A DNA stretch of 64,000 nucleotides. Source: VAZQ01 sp963771845 (GTDB taxonomy: Bacteria > Pseudomonadota > Alphaproteobacteria > Rhizobiales > Xanthobacteraceae). Every line of letters starts with the position of its first letter. The first letter of the stretch is position 1. The notes under the pieces were generated by a model that was not told where the DNA came from, did not search any database, and was given only the letters and a program-made list of their open reading frames with translations. Of this stretch, positions 6,993 through 16,337 are shown piece by piece. The stretch is taken from the NCBI GenBank assembly GCA_963771845.1, contig CAVYVC010000039.1, forward strand, positions 54,834 through 118,833, written 5' to 3'. The translations under genes and the position numbers were made by a program.

Positions 6993-8972
6993 ATGAGTCG
7001 GGAGCGCGACAAAGCCTGGATCTTCCGCACCTACGCCGGCCATTCAACGGCGCGCGAATTGAACGCGCTCTACCGTAAAAACCTTGCCAAGGGGCAGACC
7101 GGGCTTTCTGTTGCTTTCGACCTGCCTACCCAGACCGGATACGACAGCGATCATCCCGGCGCCAAGGGAGAAGTCGGCAAGGTCGGGGTTCCGGTCTCCC
7201 ACCTCGGTGACATGCGCGCGCTGTTCGAGTCCATTCCGCTCGGCAGCATGAACACGTCGATGACCATCAATGCGACCGCGGCCTGGTTGCTTGCGCTCTA
7301 TGTCGCGCTTGCCGACGAGCAAAATGTCGAGCGCGGCAAACTCCAGGGCACGACGCAGAACGACATCATCAAGGAATATCTCTCGCGCGGCACCTACGTA
7401 TTTCCGCCTGCGCCTTCCATGCGGCTGACCAGGGACGTGATTCTTTTCACCACCCGGGAAATGCCGAAGTGGAATCCCGTTAATGTCTGCTCCTATCACC
7501 TGCAGGAAGCCGGCGCGACGCCGGTGCAGGAGCTCGCGTTCGCGCTTGCGGCCGCAATCGCAATCCTCGACGCCGTGAAAGCGTCGGGAGCGGTCGAAGC
7601 GAATGCGTTCGGGGACGTGGTCGGGCGTATTTCATTTTTCGTCAATGCGGGTCTTCGCTTCGTCACCGAGCTCTGCAAGATGCGCGCCTTCGTCGAGCTC
7701 TGGGATGAGATCACTGCCGAACGTTACGGCGTCGAGGATCCCAAGCAGCGGCTGTTCCGGTACGGGGTGCAGGTCAACTCGCTCGGTCTGACCGAGCAGC
7801 AGCCGGAAAACAACGTCACCCGCATTGTGCTTGAAATGCTTGCGGTCACGTTGTCGAAGCGCGCGCGGGCACGCGCGGTGCAGCTTCCGGCCTGGAACGA
7901 GGCATTGGGCTTGCCGCGGCCGTGGGATCAGCAGTGGTCGCTGCGCATGCAGCAAATCCTGGCCTACGAGACCGATCTGCTCGAATTCGATGACGTCTTC
8001 GATGGCTCGCCGGTCATCGCCGGGAAGGTGAAAGAACTCAAGCGCGAGGCAAAGGAAGAGCTTGCTCATATTGAGGCGCTGGGCGGGGCGGTGGCCGCCG
8101 TCGAACAGGGCTATATGAAGCGTCAACTGGTCGAGTCCAACACCCGGCGCGTCGAGACCATCGAGCGCGGCGAGCAGACCGTGGTGGGGGTCAATCGCTT
8201 TCTCGAGACGGAGCAATCACCGCTGTCCGGCGCCGCCGGCAGCGCGCTCACGGTGCCCCCTGAGGCCGAGGCTGGGCAGATCGAGCGCCTTGCGGCTTGG
8301 CGTGCGAGCCGGGATGCGCGCGCAGTCAGGGCTGCGCTCGATTGCCTGCGTACAGCTGCCAAGGAAGGGCGCAACATCATGCTCGCTTCAATCGATTGCG
8401 CGAAAGCGGGAGTGACCACTGGCGAATGGGGTTTCGCGTTGCGCGAGAGTTTCGGGGAGTATCGGGCGCCAACCGGAGTAGGGCAGGCGATCCGCAACGA
8501 AGCCAGCGGGCTCGACGATCTGCGCGAAGAAGTGAACCGGGTATCGCGCAAGCTTGGCCGGCGTCTGAAATTCGTCGTGGGCAAGCCCGGTCTCGATGGC
8601 CACTCCAATGGAGCCGAGCAGATTGCGGGCCGCGCGCGCGATGCCGGAATGGATGTGGTGTATGAGGGCATTCGAATGACGCCGGCACAGATCGTCGAAG
8701 CGGCACGCACGCAGCGCGCCCACGTGGTCGGGCTTTCGATCCTGTCCGGGTCGCATCTTTCCGTTGTCCGGGAGGTGATCGAAAGAATGGAAGGTGCAGG
8801 GCTCCGGGATATTCCTGTCGTGGTCGGCGGCATTATTCCGCCCGAGGATGCGCAAGCGCTGCGGGAGGCGGGCGTGGCCGGCGTCTACACACCCAAGGAT
8901 TTTGAACTAAACCGTATCATGGCCGACCTCGTGCGCATCGTGGAGCATGGCGCCGAGCGCGCGCAGCGGTAG
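6993..8972 (+). CDS. ecm: Ethylmalonyl-CoA mutase, B12-dependent (MeaA)
   Basis: This single-chain mutase converts (2R)-ethylmalonyl-CoA to (2S)-methylsuccinyl-CoA. It is 659 residues long. The N-terminal TIM barrel has FDLPTQTGYDSDHP, GSMNTSMTINATA and QGTTQNDIIKEY, and the C-terminal Rossmann domain has the B12 signature D535-x-H537-x-x-G540. MeaA-type enzymes look like methylmalonyl-CoA mutase large subunits but form a distinct clade; linkage to ccr and mcd favours Ecm here. The adenosyltransferase at the left edge can supply its cofactor. Confidence 0.94.
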   Translation: MSRERDKAWIFRTYAGHSTARELNALYRKNLAKGQTGLSVAFDLPTQTGYDSDHPGAKGEVGKVGVPVSHLGDMRALFESIPLGSMNTSMTINATAAWLLALYVALADEQNVERGKLQGTTQNDIIKEYLSRGTYVFPPAPSMRLTRDVILFTTREMPKWNPVNVCSYHLQEAGATPVQELAFALAAAIAILDAVKASGAVEANAFGDVVGRISFFVNAGLRFVTELCKMRAFVELWDEITAERYGVEDPKQRLFRYGVQVNSLGLTEQQPENNVTRIVLEMLAVTLSKRARARAVQLPAWNEALGLPRPWDQQWSLRMQQILAYETDLLEFDDVFDGSPVIAGKVKELKREAKEELAHIEALGGAVAAVEQGYMKRQLVESNTRRVETIERGEQTVVGVNRFLETEQSPLSGAAGSALTVPPEAEAGQIERLAAWRASRDARAVRAALDCLRTAAKEGRNIMLASIDCAKAGVTTGEWGFALRESFGEYRAPTGVGQAIRNEASGLDDLREEVNRVSRKLGRRLKFVVGKPGLDGHSNGAEQIAGRARDAGMDVVYEGIRMTPAQIVEAARTQRAHVVGLSILSGSHLSVVREVIERMEGAGLRDIPVVVGGIIPPEDAQALREAGVAGVYTPKDFELNRIMADLVRIVEHGAERAQR

Positions 8973-9287
8973 GGCGCAAAGGCGCCGTTAGGGCTGTTGA
9001 CCCCAACACACCCGGTCCGGCGCCGTGCCCAAAGGATGCGCAGGCAGTCCCTCAAGCGCCGCCTTCGCCCCAGCCTGCGCGAATCATTCTTGGTTGTGGC
9101 GGGACTGCCACAGCGCTCCAAAGCCAAGGTTTTCGCTGAAAAACAAGGGTTGCTTGAATGCCGGCGCGGGTAATTCAACGTGGCGCTGCTCCAGGCATCT
9201 TGACTCCGCTCCCAACCGACACGAGCGTGCCACCTTTGAGGTGCAACGGCTTGGTCGGGTAAGCAGCACTTGAGTGCGGGGCGGGGA

Positions 9288-10103
9288 ATGAAAGTCGTGC
9301 GTATAGTTGCAGCTGCGCTCGCGATTGCGACCCCGCTTTCAATCGCCGCAGCCGCCGATATTCCGGTCGAGGGCGCGATCTATGAGCCGCGGCCCGTGGC
9401 CGTGATTTTCAGATGGACCGGCGTCTACGTCGGCCTTCATGCCGGCGGCGGGGGCGGCTTCATCCAGGAAAACTCGCAGCCGTTTCCGGTCCCGCCGGCA
9501 GCCTTGGGTCCGTCGGCCCCCGCGAACGGAACGTTAGCTCCCTTGCCCACCCGCGTTGATATGAGCGGGGAGATCGCCGGAGGACAAGTCGGGCTGAATT
9601 ATCAAACCGATTGGCTGGTCATCGGGTTTGAGGGGCAGGCGAGTTGGACGAACCTCAACGGCAGCACGGCTTGTATTGTAACTGCGGCGCCGCCGGTGAC
9701 CATTACCGGCGGGAACTGTACCTCCAAAATCGACGCACTCGGCACTGCCGCGGCCCGGCTCGGGGTCGCATTCGATCATCTCCTGCTCTATGGCAAAGGC
9801 GGTGCCGCCTGGGTCAATAACGGGTATCAAATCAAGATTAACCTGGCGCCCGGCACCCTTGTTTTCAGCACCAATCAGCTGCAATGGGGTTGGATGTTCG
9901 GCCTCGGTGCTGAATATGCCTTTACCAACAATTGGAGCGCCAAGATCGAGTACGATTACATGGATATGGGCACGCGTGCGCAGCGGTTTACCGACTCGAT
10001 CAGCGGGAATGTTTTGATTGATACCGACATCCGCGAACGGCTCAACATCGTCAAGGTGGGTGTAAATTACCGGTTCGGAGTGAACCCGATCCTGGTCAAG
10101 TGA
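9288..10103 (+). CDS. Omp25/Omp31-like outer-membrane beta-barrel protein
   Basis: A secreted 271-residue protein with a signal peptide (MKVVRIVAAALAIATPLSIAAA). The barrel begins with FRWTGVYVGLHAGGGGG and ends with the aromatic strand VGVNYRFGVNPILVK, typical of eight-stranded Omp25/Omp31 proteins in Rhizobiales. The ATG at 9288 fits the signal peptide better than the TTG at 9270. Its stop overlaps the GTG of the following hydroxylase subunit. It is the stand-alone version of the domain repeated inside the two large receptor fusions in this window. Confidence 0.85.
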   Translation: MKVVRIVAAALAIATPLSIAAAADIPVEGAIYEPRPVAVIFRWTGVYVGLHAGGGGGFIQENSQPFPVPPAALGPSAPANGTLAPLPTRVDMSGEIAGGQVGLNYQTDWLVIGFEGQASWTNLNGSTACIVTAAPPVTITGGNCTSKIDALGTAAARLGVAFDHLLLYGKGGAAWVNNGYQIKINLAPGTLVFSTNQLQWGWMFGLGAEYAFTNNWSAKIEYDYMDMGTRAQRFTDSISGNVLIDTDIRERLNIVKVGVNYRFGVNPILVK

Positions 10104-10981
10104 AATCAGCCGCGTTTGAATACTCGCGCCCGGCGGACCTTGCCGAGGCCTGCGCGCTCCTGGCGCAGGAGGATGATGCTCGTCTGATCGCAGGCGGGCA
10201 GACGCTGGTGCCGCTGATGGCCATGCGGCTTGCCCGCCCGAAGCGGCTCATCGACATTGCACGCCTTCCTGAACTTGCCTTTGTTCGCAACGACGATGGT
10301 CAAGTCACCATCGGCGCCACGACCAAACAGTGCGTCGTCGAACGCGATCCGCTCGTGCGCGCCGGCGTGCCGTTGCTCGCAACGGTGATGCCCTTCGTCG
10401 GTCATGCCGCAACCCGCGCGCGCGGCACGGTCGGCGGCTCGCTGGCCAACGCCGATCCGGCAGCCGAGATTGTGCTTGTCGCCGTCACGCTCGGCGCGAC
10501 CCTGGTCTATCGGGAAGGCGATGCGGCCAGGGAAATCGCCGCGAGTGCGTTCTTTACAGGGCCGATGCTGACGGCGCTGCCTCCGGCGGCGTGCCTGACT
10601 TGTATTCGCTTTCCGGTCTGGCAAGACGCGCGGGTGGGTTTTCACGAGGTGAATGCGCGGCGGAGCGATTTCGCATTTGCGTCGGCTGCGGCGCAGATCG
10701 TCGTTGATGAAGAGGGTATATGCCGGCGGCTCGCGCTCGGCATTGGCGCAGTCACGCCTGTGCCCCTGCGCCTTGATAGGCTTGCGGAGGCACTAATCGG
10801 CAGCCGCATTGAGGACAAGAGATTGCGCGAGCTGGCGCGGGCAGCGCTTGCCGAAATAGAGCCGCTCTCCGACCTGCATGCTTCGGCTGATTACCGCCGG
10901 CGCGCCGCGGCCACTCTCATGGTGCGCGCCATCACAGAGGCTTATCGTTCTGCCCAGGGGCAGGCGTCCCGTGCGCATTGA
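10100..10981 (+). CDS. Molybdenum hydroxylase FAD-binding subunit (CoxM/XdhB-like)
   Basis: The 293-residue medium subunit of a xanthine-dehydrogenase-family hydroxylase passes electrons from the iron-sulfur clusters to FAD. FAD motifs are visible at AGGQTLVPLM near residues 31-40 and TVGGSLANADPAAE near residues 110-124. The GTG start overlaps the preceding barrel gene, and the stop overlaps the iron-sulfur subunit by 11 bases, so the M-S-L order is translationally coupled. The substrate is unknown. Confidence 0.9.
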   Translation: MKSAAFEYSRPADLAEACALLAQEDDARLIAGGQTLVPLMAMRLARPKRLIDIARLPELAFVRNDDGQVTIGATTKQCVVERDPLVRAGVPLLATVMPFVGHAATRARGTVGGSLANADPAAEIVLVAVTLGATLVYREGDAAREIAASAFFTGPMLTALPPAACLTCIRFPVWQDARVGFHEVNARRSDFAFASAAAQIVVDEEGICRRLALGIGAVTPVPLRLDRLAEALIGSRIEDKRLRELARAALAEIEPLSDLHASADYRRRAAATLMVRAITEAYRSAQGQASRAH

Positions 10982-11462
10982 TCTCTCCGTCAACGGCGCG
11001 CTACACGCGCTCGACGTCGAGCCGCGCATGAGTCTGCTCGACTGTCTGCGCGAGCGCTTGCTGCTGACCGGCGCGCATGCCGGCTGCGAGCATGGCGTAT
11101 GCGGCGCCTGCACCGTTCTTCTTGACGGCACGCCCGTGCGATCGTGCCTGATGTTTGCGGTGCAGGCGGACGGCTATGCCATCACCACGATCGAAGGCAT
11201 CGCGCCGGCGCCAGGGGAGCTTTCGCCCCTGCAAGATGCCTTCTGCGAAACGCACGGAATGCAATGCGGCTACTGTACCCCGGCCATGATCCTCGCCGCG
11301 CAAGCGCTGCTGGTCCGAAATGCCGCCCCGACGCGCGAGGAAATTATCGAGGCGATCTCCGGCAACATCTGCCGCTGCACCGGCTATGCGCAGATCGTCG
11401 AAGCCATTGCGCTTGCCGCTGACCGCATGCGCGGCCTCAACCAGCCGGCGAGCCAGATGTGA
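10971..11462 (+). CDS. Molybdenum hydroxylase 2Fe-2S subunit (CoxS-like)
   Basis: A 163-residue small subunit with two [2Fe-2S] domains. The plant-ferredoxin-type cluster uses Cys39, Cys44, Cys47 and Cys59, and the second cluster is formed by the CGYC and CRC pairs in QCGYCTPAMI and NICRCTGY. The GTG at 10971 gives the normal family N-terminus; a longer reading would run through the end of the FAD subunit. The stop overlaps the large-subunit GTG by 4 bases. Confidence 0.92.
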   Translation: MRIDLSVNGALHALDVEPRMSLLDCLRERLLLTGAHAGCEHGVCGACTVLLDGTPVRSCLMFAVQADGYAITTIEGIAPAPGELSPLQDAFCETHGMQCGYCTPAMILAAQALLVRNAAPTREEIIEAISGNICRCTGYAQIVEAIALAADRMRGLNQPASQM

Positions 11463-13850
11463 GCGCGAAATCCTTTCGTTTCATCTCCACCGACCGGCGC
11501 GTGCGCGAGGATCGCCGCTTCGTCGCGGGTAAAGGCCGGTTTGCCGCCGATATCGTGCTTCCGGGCACGCGGCATGTCGCGCTGATCACGTCGCCGTATC
11601 CCGCCGCGCGCATTCTCGCCATCCACAAGGCGGATGCACTCGCGCTGACGGGCGTGCATTACGTGCTGGATGGGCATGAGCTGGCCGGTGCGACGCAACC
11701 GCTGTTGTCCGGTCTCGATATCCCCAAGGTCCCGCGCCGGCCGCTCGCCGTCGACGTGGCGCGCTATGCGGGCGAGTGGGTGGCCGCCGTCGTCGCCGAC
11801 ACCCGCGCGCTCGCCGAAGACGCCGCCGAGCAGGTCGCGGTGGACTATGAGCCGCTGGCGTTCGTGCTCGACGGCGAAGAAGCTTTTGCGCCGGCAAGCC
11901 CGCCGGTGCACGCGGAGCATGGTTCAAACGTGCTGCTCGATCGCACCTTTACCTGGGGCGAGGTCGAGAGGGATTTTTCCGAAAGCTCGCATCGGCTTTC
12001 GTTGCGCCTGAAATGGGGGCGCAGCTCGACCGTGCCGGTCGAGACCTTTGCCGTGCTCGCGAGCTGGGATCCCTGGCGGGAAATCCTGGACGTGTTTGCC
12101 TCGGTCCAGATGCCGCGCTTTCCCGATCAGATCGCGCTCGCGCTCAAGCTGCCGGGCTCCGGCGTTCGTGTTCATAATGACGTCGATGTCGGCGGCAGCT
12201 ACGGGGTCAAGCGCGGCATCAAGCATGCCGTGCTGGCGGGCTATCTCTCGCGCCGGCTCGGCTTCCCGGTACGGCTGATCGAAGATCGCCTGGAGAACAT
12301 GCGCGGCGGGGATGGCCACGGCCCCGAGCGCAATTTCGACGTCGAGGCGGCCTTCGATGAACGCGGCGTCATCCGTTCTTTGAAGCTGCGCGCGCTCGAC
12401 AACGTCGGCGCCTATGCCGGGCGCTCGCCCTTCCAGCTTGGAAAACCCATCGGCGCCATTGTCGGCCCTTATCGCATCAACAGCGTGCAATACCGCCCCA
12501 TTGCGGTCACTTCCAACAAGACCGTGCAGGAGGCCGTGCGCGCCTTCGGCCAGGCGCCGACCAACTTTGCGCTCGAGCGCACCATCGAGGAGATCGCGCG
12601 GCATCTTGATCTCGATCGTCTGGAAGTGAGGCGGCGCAACCTCATTCGTGCCGAGCAGTTTCCCTACCTCATTCCAAGCGGCACGACCTATGACAGCGGC
12701 GACTATCACGCCGTGATCGACAAGGTGCTGGCGCGCGCCGATTACGCGGCGTTGATTGCCGAACGCGACCGGCTGCGCAGCGTGGGCTTGCTCGCCGGCA
12801 TCGGGATGGCCGCCTGTCTGGAGCCGAGCGGCGCCAATTCGACCTTCGAGCCGTTGCTCAATCCCAACAACGAGACCACCACCTACGCCAATTCATGCCG
12901 GATCAATGTCGATGTCAGCGGCGCCGTCACCGCGACCATCCATACGCTCTCCGCGGGGCAAGGACATGAGAACTCTCGTCAGCTGCGTGATCGGAGAAGT
13001 GCTCGAGATCGATCCCGATCGCATCCGCGTGGTGCGGCCGGATTCGCTCGCCTCGCTGCCGAGTCAGAGCCCGGTCGGCAGCCGCATGGCCATCATGCTG
13101 GGGGGTGCGGCATTCCACTGCGCGCACAAGCTCAAGCAGCGGCTCGTCGCCATTGCGGCCCATGATCTGGGAATCACGCCCGGGCAGGCCAGTTATGAAG
13201 ACGGCAATGTGTCCGATGCGAACGCTCCGCAGCATCGGCGCACCTGGACCGAGTTCGTCACCATTGCACACAGGCACTTTCATCGCCTGCCGCCCGGTAC
13301 CGAGCCGGGGCTCGCCTTCACGCATGTGATGCAAGTGCCGACCGGTGGAAAGCTCCCGACGCCCGATGGCCGCGTGCAGATGTACCCCTGTTTCGCGTTC
13401 GAGTTTCATCTTGTTCTGATGACGATTGATCCCGATCTCGGAAAACCCGAGTTCGTGCGCTATTTCGTCGGTCATGACTGCGGCACCGTGATCAATCCCA
13501 AGATCGTGCGCGGAATGACGATGGGCGGCATAGCGCACGGGATCGGCGCGGCGCTCTATGAGGAGTTTGCCTACAACCCGGGCGGGCAGCTCGTGGCCCA
13601 GACCTTCATGGATTATCTGCTCCCGTCGGCGCACGAGATTCCGCCGGTCGAGATCGTCCATCACGTCACGCCTTCGCCGCACACCGTGTTCGGACAGAAA
13701 GGCTCCGGCGAATCCGGTTATCTCGGCGCGCCGGCGGCCATTGCCAGCGCGGTGAATGATGCGCTCGCGCCGCTTGGTCTTGTGGTGAACAGCCTGCCCA
13801 TCAAGATCGCGCAACTCGGGGACATGATCGCCAAGGCGCGCAATTCGTAG
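11459..13850 (+). pseudogene. Molybdenum hydroxylase large subunit (CoxL/XdhA-like), frameshifted
   Basis: Two overlapping frames together encode one molybdopterin-binding large subunit. The first frame (11459 to about 12970) runs to SAGQGHE and then turns into low-quality sequence. Homology resumes one frame over at LVSCVIGEVLEIDPDRIRVV and continues to 13850. Removing one A near 12971-12972 restores a continuous protein of about 796 residues, the usual length. The C-terminal GSGESG loop, with the expected active-site Glu, is present. The active-site region reads AVRAFGQA, not the AYXCSFR loop of form I CO dehydrogenase, so a purine- or aldehyde-type substrate is more likely. The insertion may be real or an assembly error. 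Confidence 0.85.
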
Positions 13851-13862
13851 ATCCGCGCCATT

Positions 13863-14111
13863 TCAAGTCGGCGTTGCATCACCGACCATGTCGCCTTGCG
13901 TGCTGGCGACCCATTCGCGGAGCCCGCCCGGTTTCATTCCCAGAATCTGAATGACGTTTTCCGGCACAATTTTTCGCGACAGGATTTTCCCGCTCGGCTG
14001 ATTTTTTCGCAAGCACTGTCGAGCTTTGATTTCGTCCGGCTCAGCTACCATGAATTGGCGCACGCAGCCGCTGTCCTCAAGCCAGAATTGCCATCCTCCA
14101 GAACTCTCCAT
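13863..14111 (-). CDS. Small conserved-looking hypothetical protein
   Basis: The reading encodes about 82 residues beginning MESSGGWQFWLEDSG, with an alternative longer start at 14204. The composition is protein-like, mixed and charged, with no membrane segment or recognised motif. It faces the hydroxylase operon convergently. I do not recognise the family. The next gene upstream on the same strand overlaps its longer version, so the two may be one transcript. Confidence 0.45.
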   Translation of the reverse strand: MESSGGWQFWLEDSGCVRQFMVAEPDEIKARQCLRKNQPSGKILSRKIVPENVIQILGMKPGGLREWVASTQGDMVGDATPT

Positions 14112-14179
14112 CAAGTAGTCCAATCCATTTGTGCGGGCACGGTTGGAGTGGTGTCTGCAATTGGTATGTTTTGGACGCT

Positions 14180-14677
14180 CTAGTTGGGCCGGGCGCTCGA
14201 ACAAGAGATTCCAATTGCGGAAAGGAATTGCCAGCAGGCGGCGCCGGGCTGGGCACCTGCGAGACCAGGCATGTCCCGCAGCAAGGGCTGCACGGTATGT
14301 GTTGGCGGCAGATTGACCGTGAAGCTTCGTGCATCGAGCTCATGGTAACGCTCGGAATCTTCAATCGTGGGCGAGAGAAGACCGTCAAGCCTGCAAAATT
14401 CTTGGCGCTCTGCGTCTTGGAGGCCGTCAAAGCCGTGCACAAGCCGGGCATCGGCCGATAAGACATATTTATGCGGGATTACATTGGCGAGTTCGCCGCA
14501 ATTTCCGAGGACGCAAACAAGGAAATAGTGCTCGCCGGCTCGGACGCCGGCGAGCAAACTTTGGCGATCTGCCCCATATCCCCTGAAGCGGACCCAATCG
14601 TGCCAGGACAATTTCGCCCACAACATGCGGCATTCATCCCAATGCAGGATGACCGTGTTGTCGGGCCTCCCTTTCAT
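14180..14677 (-). CDS. Hypothetical protein
   Basis: A 165-residue reading with protein-like composition, including LLAGVRAGEHYFLVCVLGN, VIPHKYVLSADARLVHGFDG and LQDAERQEFCRLDGLL. No family is recognised. A plus-strand reading over the same bases looks less natural. Confidence rests only on composition and length. Confidence 0.4.
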   Translation of the reverse strand: MKGRPDNTVILHWDECRMLWAKLSWHDWVRFRGYGADRQSLLAGVRAGEHYFLVCVLGNCGELANVIPHKYVLSADARLVHGFDGLQDAERQEFCRLDGLLSPTIEDSERYHELDARSFTVNLPPTHTVQPLLRDMPGLAGAQPGAACWQFLSAIGISCSSARPN

Positions 14678-14793
14678 TATTGTCTCCCCGCTTGGCGTGA
14701 TGAGAACAATTCCACGCCCTCTTGACGATGAGGCCCCCCATCGCGTGCATTACTGCGGACGACCGAGCGCGACGGAACGTCCAGACCGGTCGA

Positions 14794-14997
14794 TCAGCCA
14801 ACCTTGAGGTTCTCTGCCGACTCCTTGCCGCGGTTGCTCACGACTTCATATTGAACGATCTGACCCTCGTTCAGGGTGCCCAGGCCCGCACGCTCGACAG
14901 CGGAAATATGGACGAATACATCCTTGCCGCCGCCCTGCGGCTGAATAAATCCATATCCTTTGGTCGGGTTAAACCATTTCACGGTTCCTGTTGCCAT
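14794..14997 (-). CDS. CspA-family cold-shock protein
   Basis: A 67-residue single-domain RNA/DNA chaperone. Both nucleic-acid-binding motifs are intact: KGYGFIQP (RNP1) and DVFVHISAV (RNP2). An AAGGAGA ribosome site lies just upstream of the ATG. Family members melt RNA secondary structure and often have structured leaders; the 220 bases upstream hold no other gene and could provide one. Confidence 0.96.
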   Translation of the reverse strand: MATGTVKWFNPTKGYGFIQPQGGGKDVFVHISAVERAGLGTLNEGQIVQYEVVSNRGKESAENLKVG

Positions 14998-15220
14998 CTT
15001 CGTCTCCTTGCATTGAGTTCAGGTTAGCCATCGCACGACGGTAGAGTGTCCGAGTTTTGGGGAATGACTTGAGAGCGGCCCAAAACTGGGAGCTTGGCAA
15101 GGCAGACCGAAAACTTGGTGGGTTTATTTTACAACTGCCGGGTGCGGGCGGTCAATGCGCGAGCCCGCGACCTGCACGGACCGATTGCCGGGACCGTCGA
15201 TGTCGGCTACCGGTGAGCCA

Positions 15221-15427
15221 TCACAACGTCTTTTGTTTTTCGCCACATTCCTTACACGTGTATGGCACCCGAACCTGCCCGGGGGCTGCTGAGACGCGAT
15301 TTGGCGCTCCGCACTTTCCGCATTTGGTCTCTATGCGAGTCTGACCCTGCTTAACGGTGACGGTTTTCCGCTCCAACGCTTCCTTCACCAAGCGTTCAGT
15401 TTCCTCGCGCATCGCTTGTTTTGACAT
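15221..15427 (-). CDS. Small zinc-ribbon protein
   Basis: A 68-residue protein with a charged N-terminal helix (MREETERLVKEALERK) followed by two CxxC knuckles, CGKCGAP and CKECGEK, that should bind one zinc ion. It is a short standalone zinc ribbon of a type common in Bradyrhizobium relatives. The role is unknown; nucleic-acid binding or a redox-sensing role are both possible. Confidence 0.75.
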   Translation of the reverse strand: MSKQAMREETERLVKEALERKTVTVKQGQTRIETKCGKCGAPNRVSAAPGQVRVPYTCKECGEKQKTL

Positions 15428-15556
15428 TTCCCGCCTTTTGGCTTGCTACACCCAATGTCCTACATGCGGCCGTGGATGCCGGCAATGGGGCATGGTGGAT
15501 GCTCGGTCGCGTCAAACAGCTCATGCAACGCGCCATTGAGCGCTTCCGGCCAGGGA

Positions 15557-15640
15557 TCAATAAACGATCACATAGATCGCGTATGCGAGCACGATCGCAG
15601 TGAGACCGACGGTAAGCGGAAGAAGTCGGATTTTCGGCAC
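15557..15640 (-). CDS. Possible 27-residue single-pass membrane peptide
   Basis: A GTG at 15640 opens a short frame encoding PKIRLLPLTVGLTAIVLAY followed by AIYVIVY, a basic N-terminus and one hydrophobic helix. There is no clear ribosome site, so it is offered only because the sequence is so clearly helix-like. Confidence 0.3.
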   Translation of the reverse strand: MPKIRLLPLTVGLTAIVLAYAIYVIVY

Positions 15641-15697
15641 GATGGCAGTATGCGCCCAATGCCGGTTATGCGCCAGCGGCAAGCTCGTGGGTCAGTT

Positions 15698-15877
15698 TCA
15701 ATAAGGGGGTGAATCCCGCCTGCGCTCTTGCTCGATCTCTTGCTTTTGGCGAGCGAGCTCCTGCCATTGCCGGGCGCATTCGATAAATTCCGCCCTGGCA
15801 TCGTGGTCTTTTGCCTGCGAAGCCATCCATTCGCATTCCCTGGCTCTGTCGAGGCATTGCTGAACGCTGTAGGTCAT
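15698..15877 (-). CDS. Small coiled-coil hypothetical protein
   Basis: A 59-residue highly charged protein starting MTYSVQQCLDRARECEWMA and ending in an E/R/Q-rich helix. Small proteins of this pattern (RAxECxxxA...RAxFxxxARQW) are frequent in Rhizobiales with no assigned function. The ATG at 15877 gives the natural N-terminus; the longer reading adds basic low-quality sequence. Confidence 0.6.
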   Translation of the reverse strand: MTYSVQQCLDRARECEWMASQAKDHDARAEFIECARQWQELARQKQEIEQERRRDSPPY

Positions 15878-16034
15878 GCGGCAGCCCTGCGCTTTTCGCA
15901 GGCTTCGATCATGCCTACTCCATCCGATATTCCCCAAAGCCGATTCGTGACGCCAGCGGCCATCGCGGGAGTGACGCGAAGCTTCTGATGGATGCAAACG
16001 AAATTATAGTGATGATGTGATTCTCGGGGGTGGT

Positions 16035-16121
16035 TCATCGCATCCACAGCATCGACACAGCAAAAGCGGCGGCAAGGCCCATGATAAGTTTGCCGGTTAG
16101 AATCCGCACCCGGGCGTCCAT
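16035..16121 (-). CDS. Possible 28-residue single-pass membrane peptide
   Basis: A short ATG frame encodes MDARVRILTGKLIMGLAAA followed by FAVSMLWMR, a basic start and one hydrophobic helix. It resembles the peptide at 15557-15640 in design. No ribosome site is clear. Confidence 0.28.
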   Translation of the reverse strand: MDARVRILTGKLIMGLAAAFAVSMLWMR

Positions 16122-16256
16122 GCCTACTATGCCGCCTTCATCCCCGAACTCCAAGCAGGCCGCCCCGGCTCAAACTGACCCACGACCGACACTACGCACT
16201 ACCACCACACCTCCGCTGTCGCCTTCTCCCCTAAAGAATTTGCTCAAAGAATTTTC

Positions 16257-16285
16257 TTGACTTTTCGAAACATTTTTAGTAGAGA
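16257..16285 (+). promoter_or_regulatory. Candidate sigma-70 promoter
   Basis: TTGACT at 16257-16262 is followed after exactly 17 bases by TAGAGA at 16280-16285. The predicted start near 16292 lies only about 45 bases ahead of an intrinsic-terminator-like hairpin, and no gene intervenes. Confidence 0.35.
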
Positions 16286-16308
16286 AATTGGCATGCTCCA
16301 GAGTTGAG

Positions 16309-16336
16309 CCCGGACGCGCGGCGTGCCGGGTTTTTT
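16309..16336 (+). terminator. Intrinsic-terminator-like hairpin
   Basis: CCCGG at 16309-16313 pairs with CCGGG at 16326-16330, with a GC-rich interior, and is followed directly by six T residues. The orientation is plus strand, yet no plus-strand gene precedes it. Confidence 0.55.
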
Positions 16337-16337
16337 C

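Noticed and set aside
11459..13850. Form I CO dehydrogenase (CoxMSL) assignment for the hydroxylase operon
   Set aside because: The order M-S-L fits, but the large subunit lacks the AYXCSFR active-site loop and reads AVRAFGQA, so CO oxidation is not supported.
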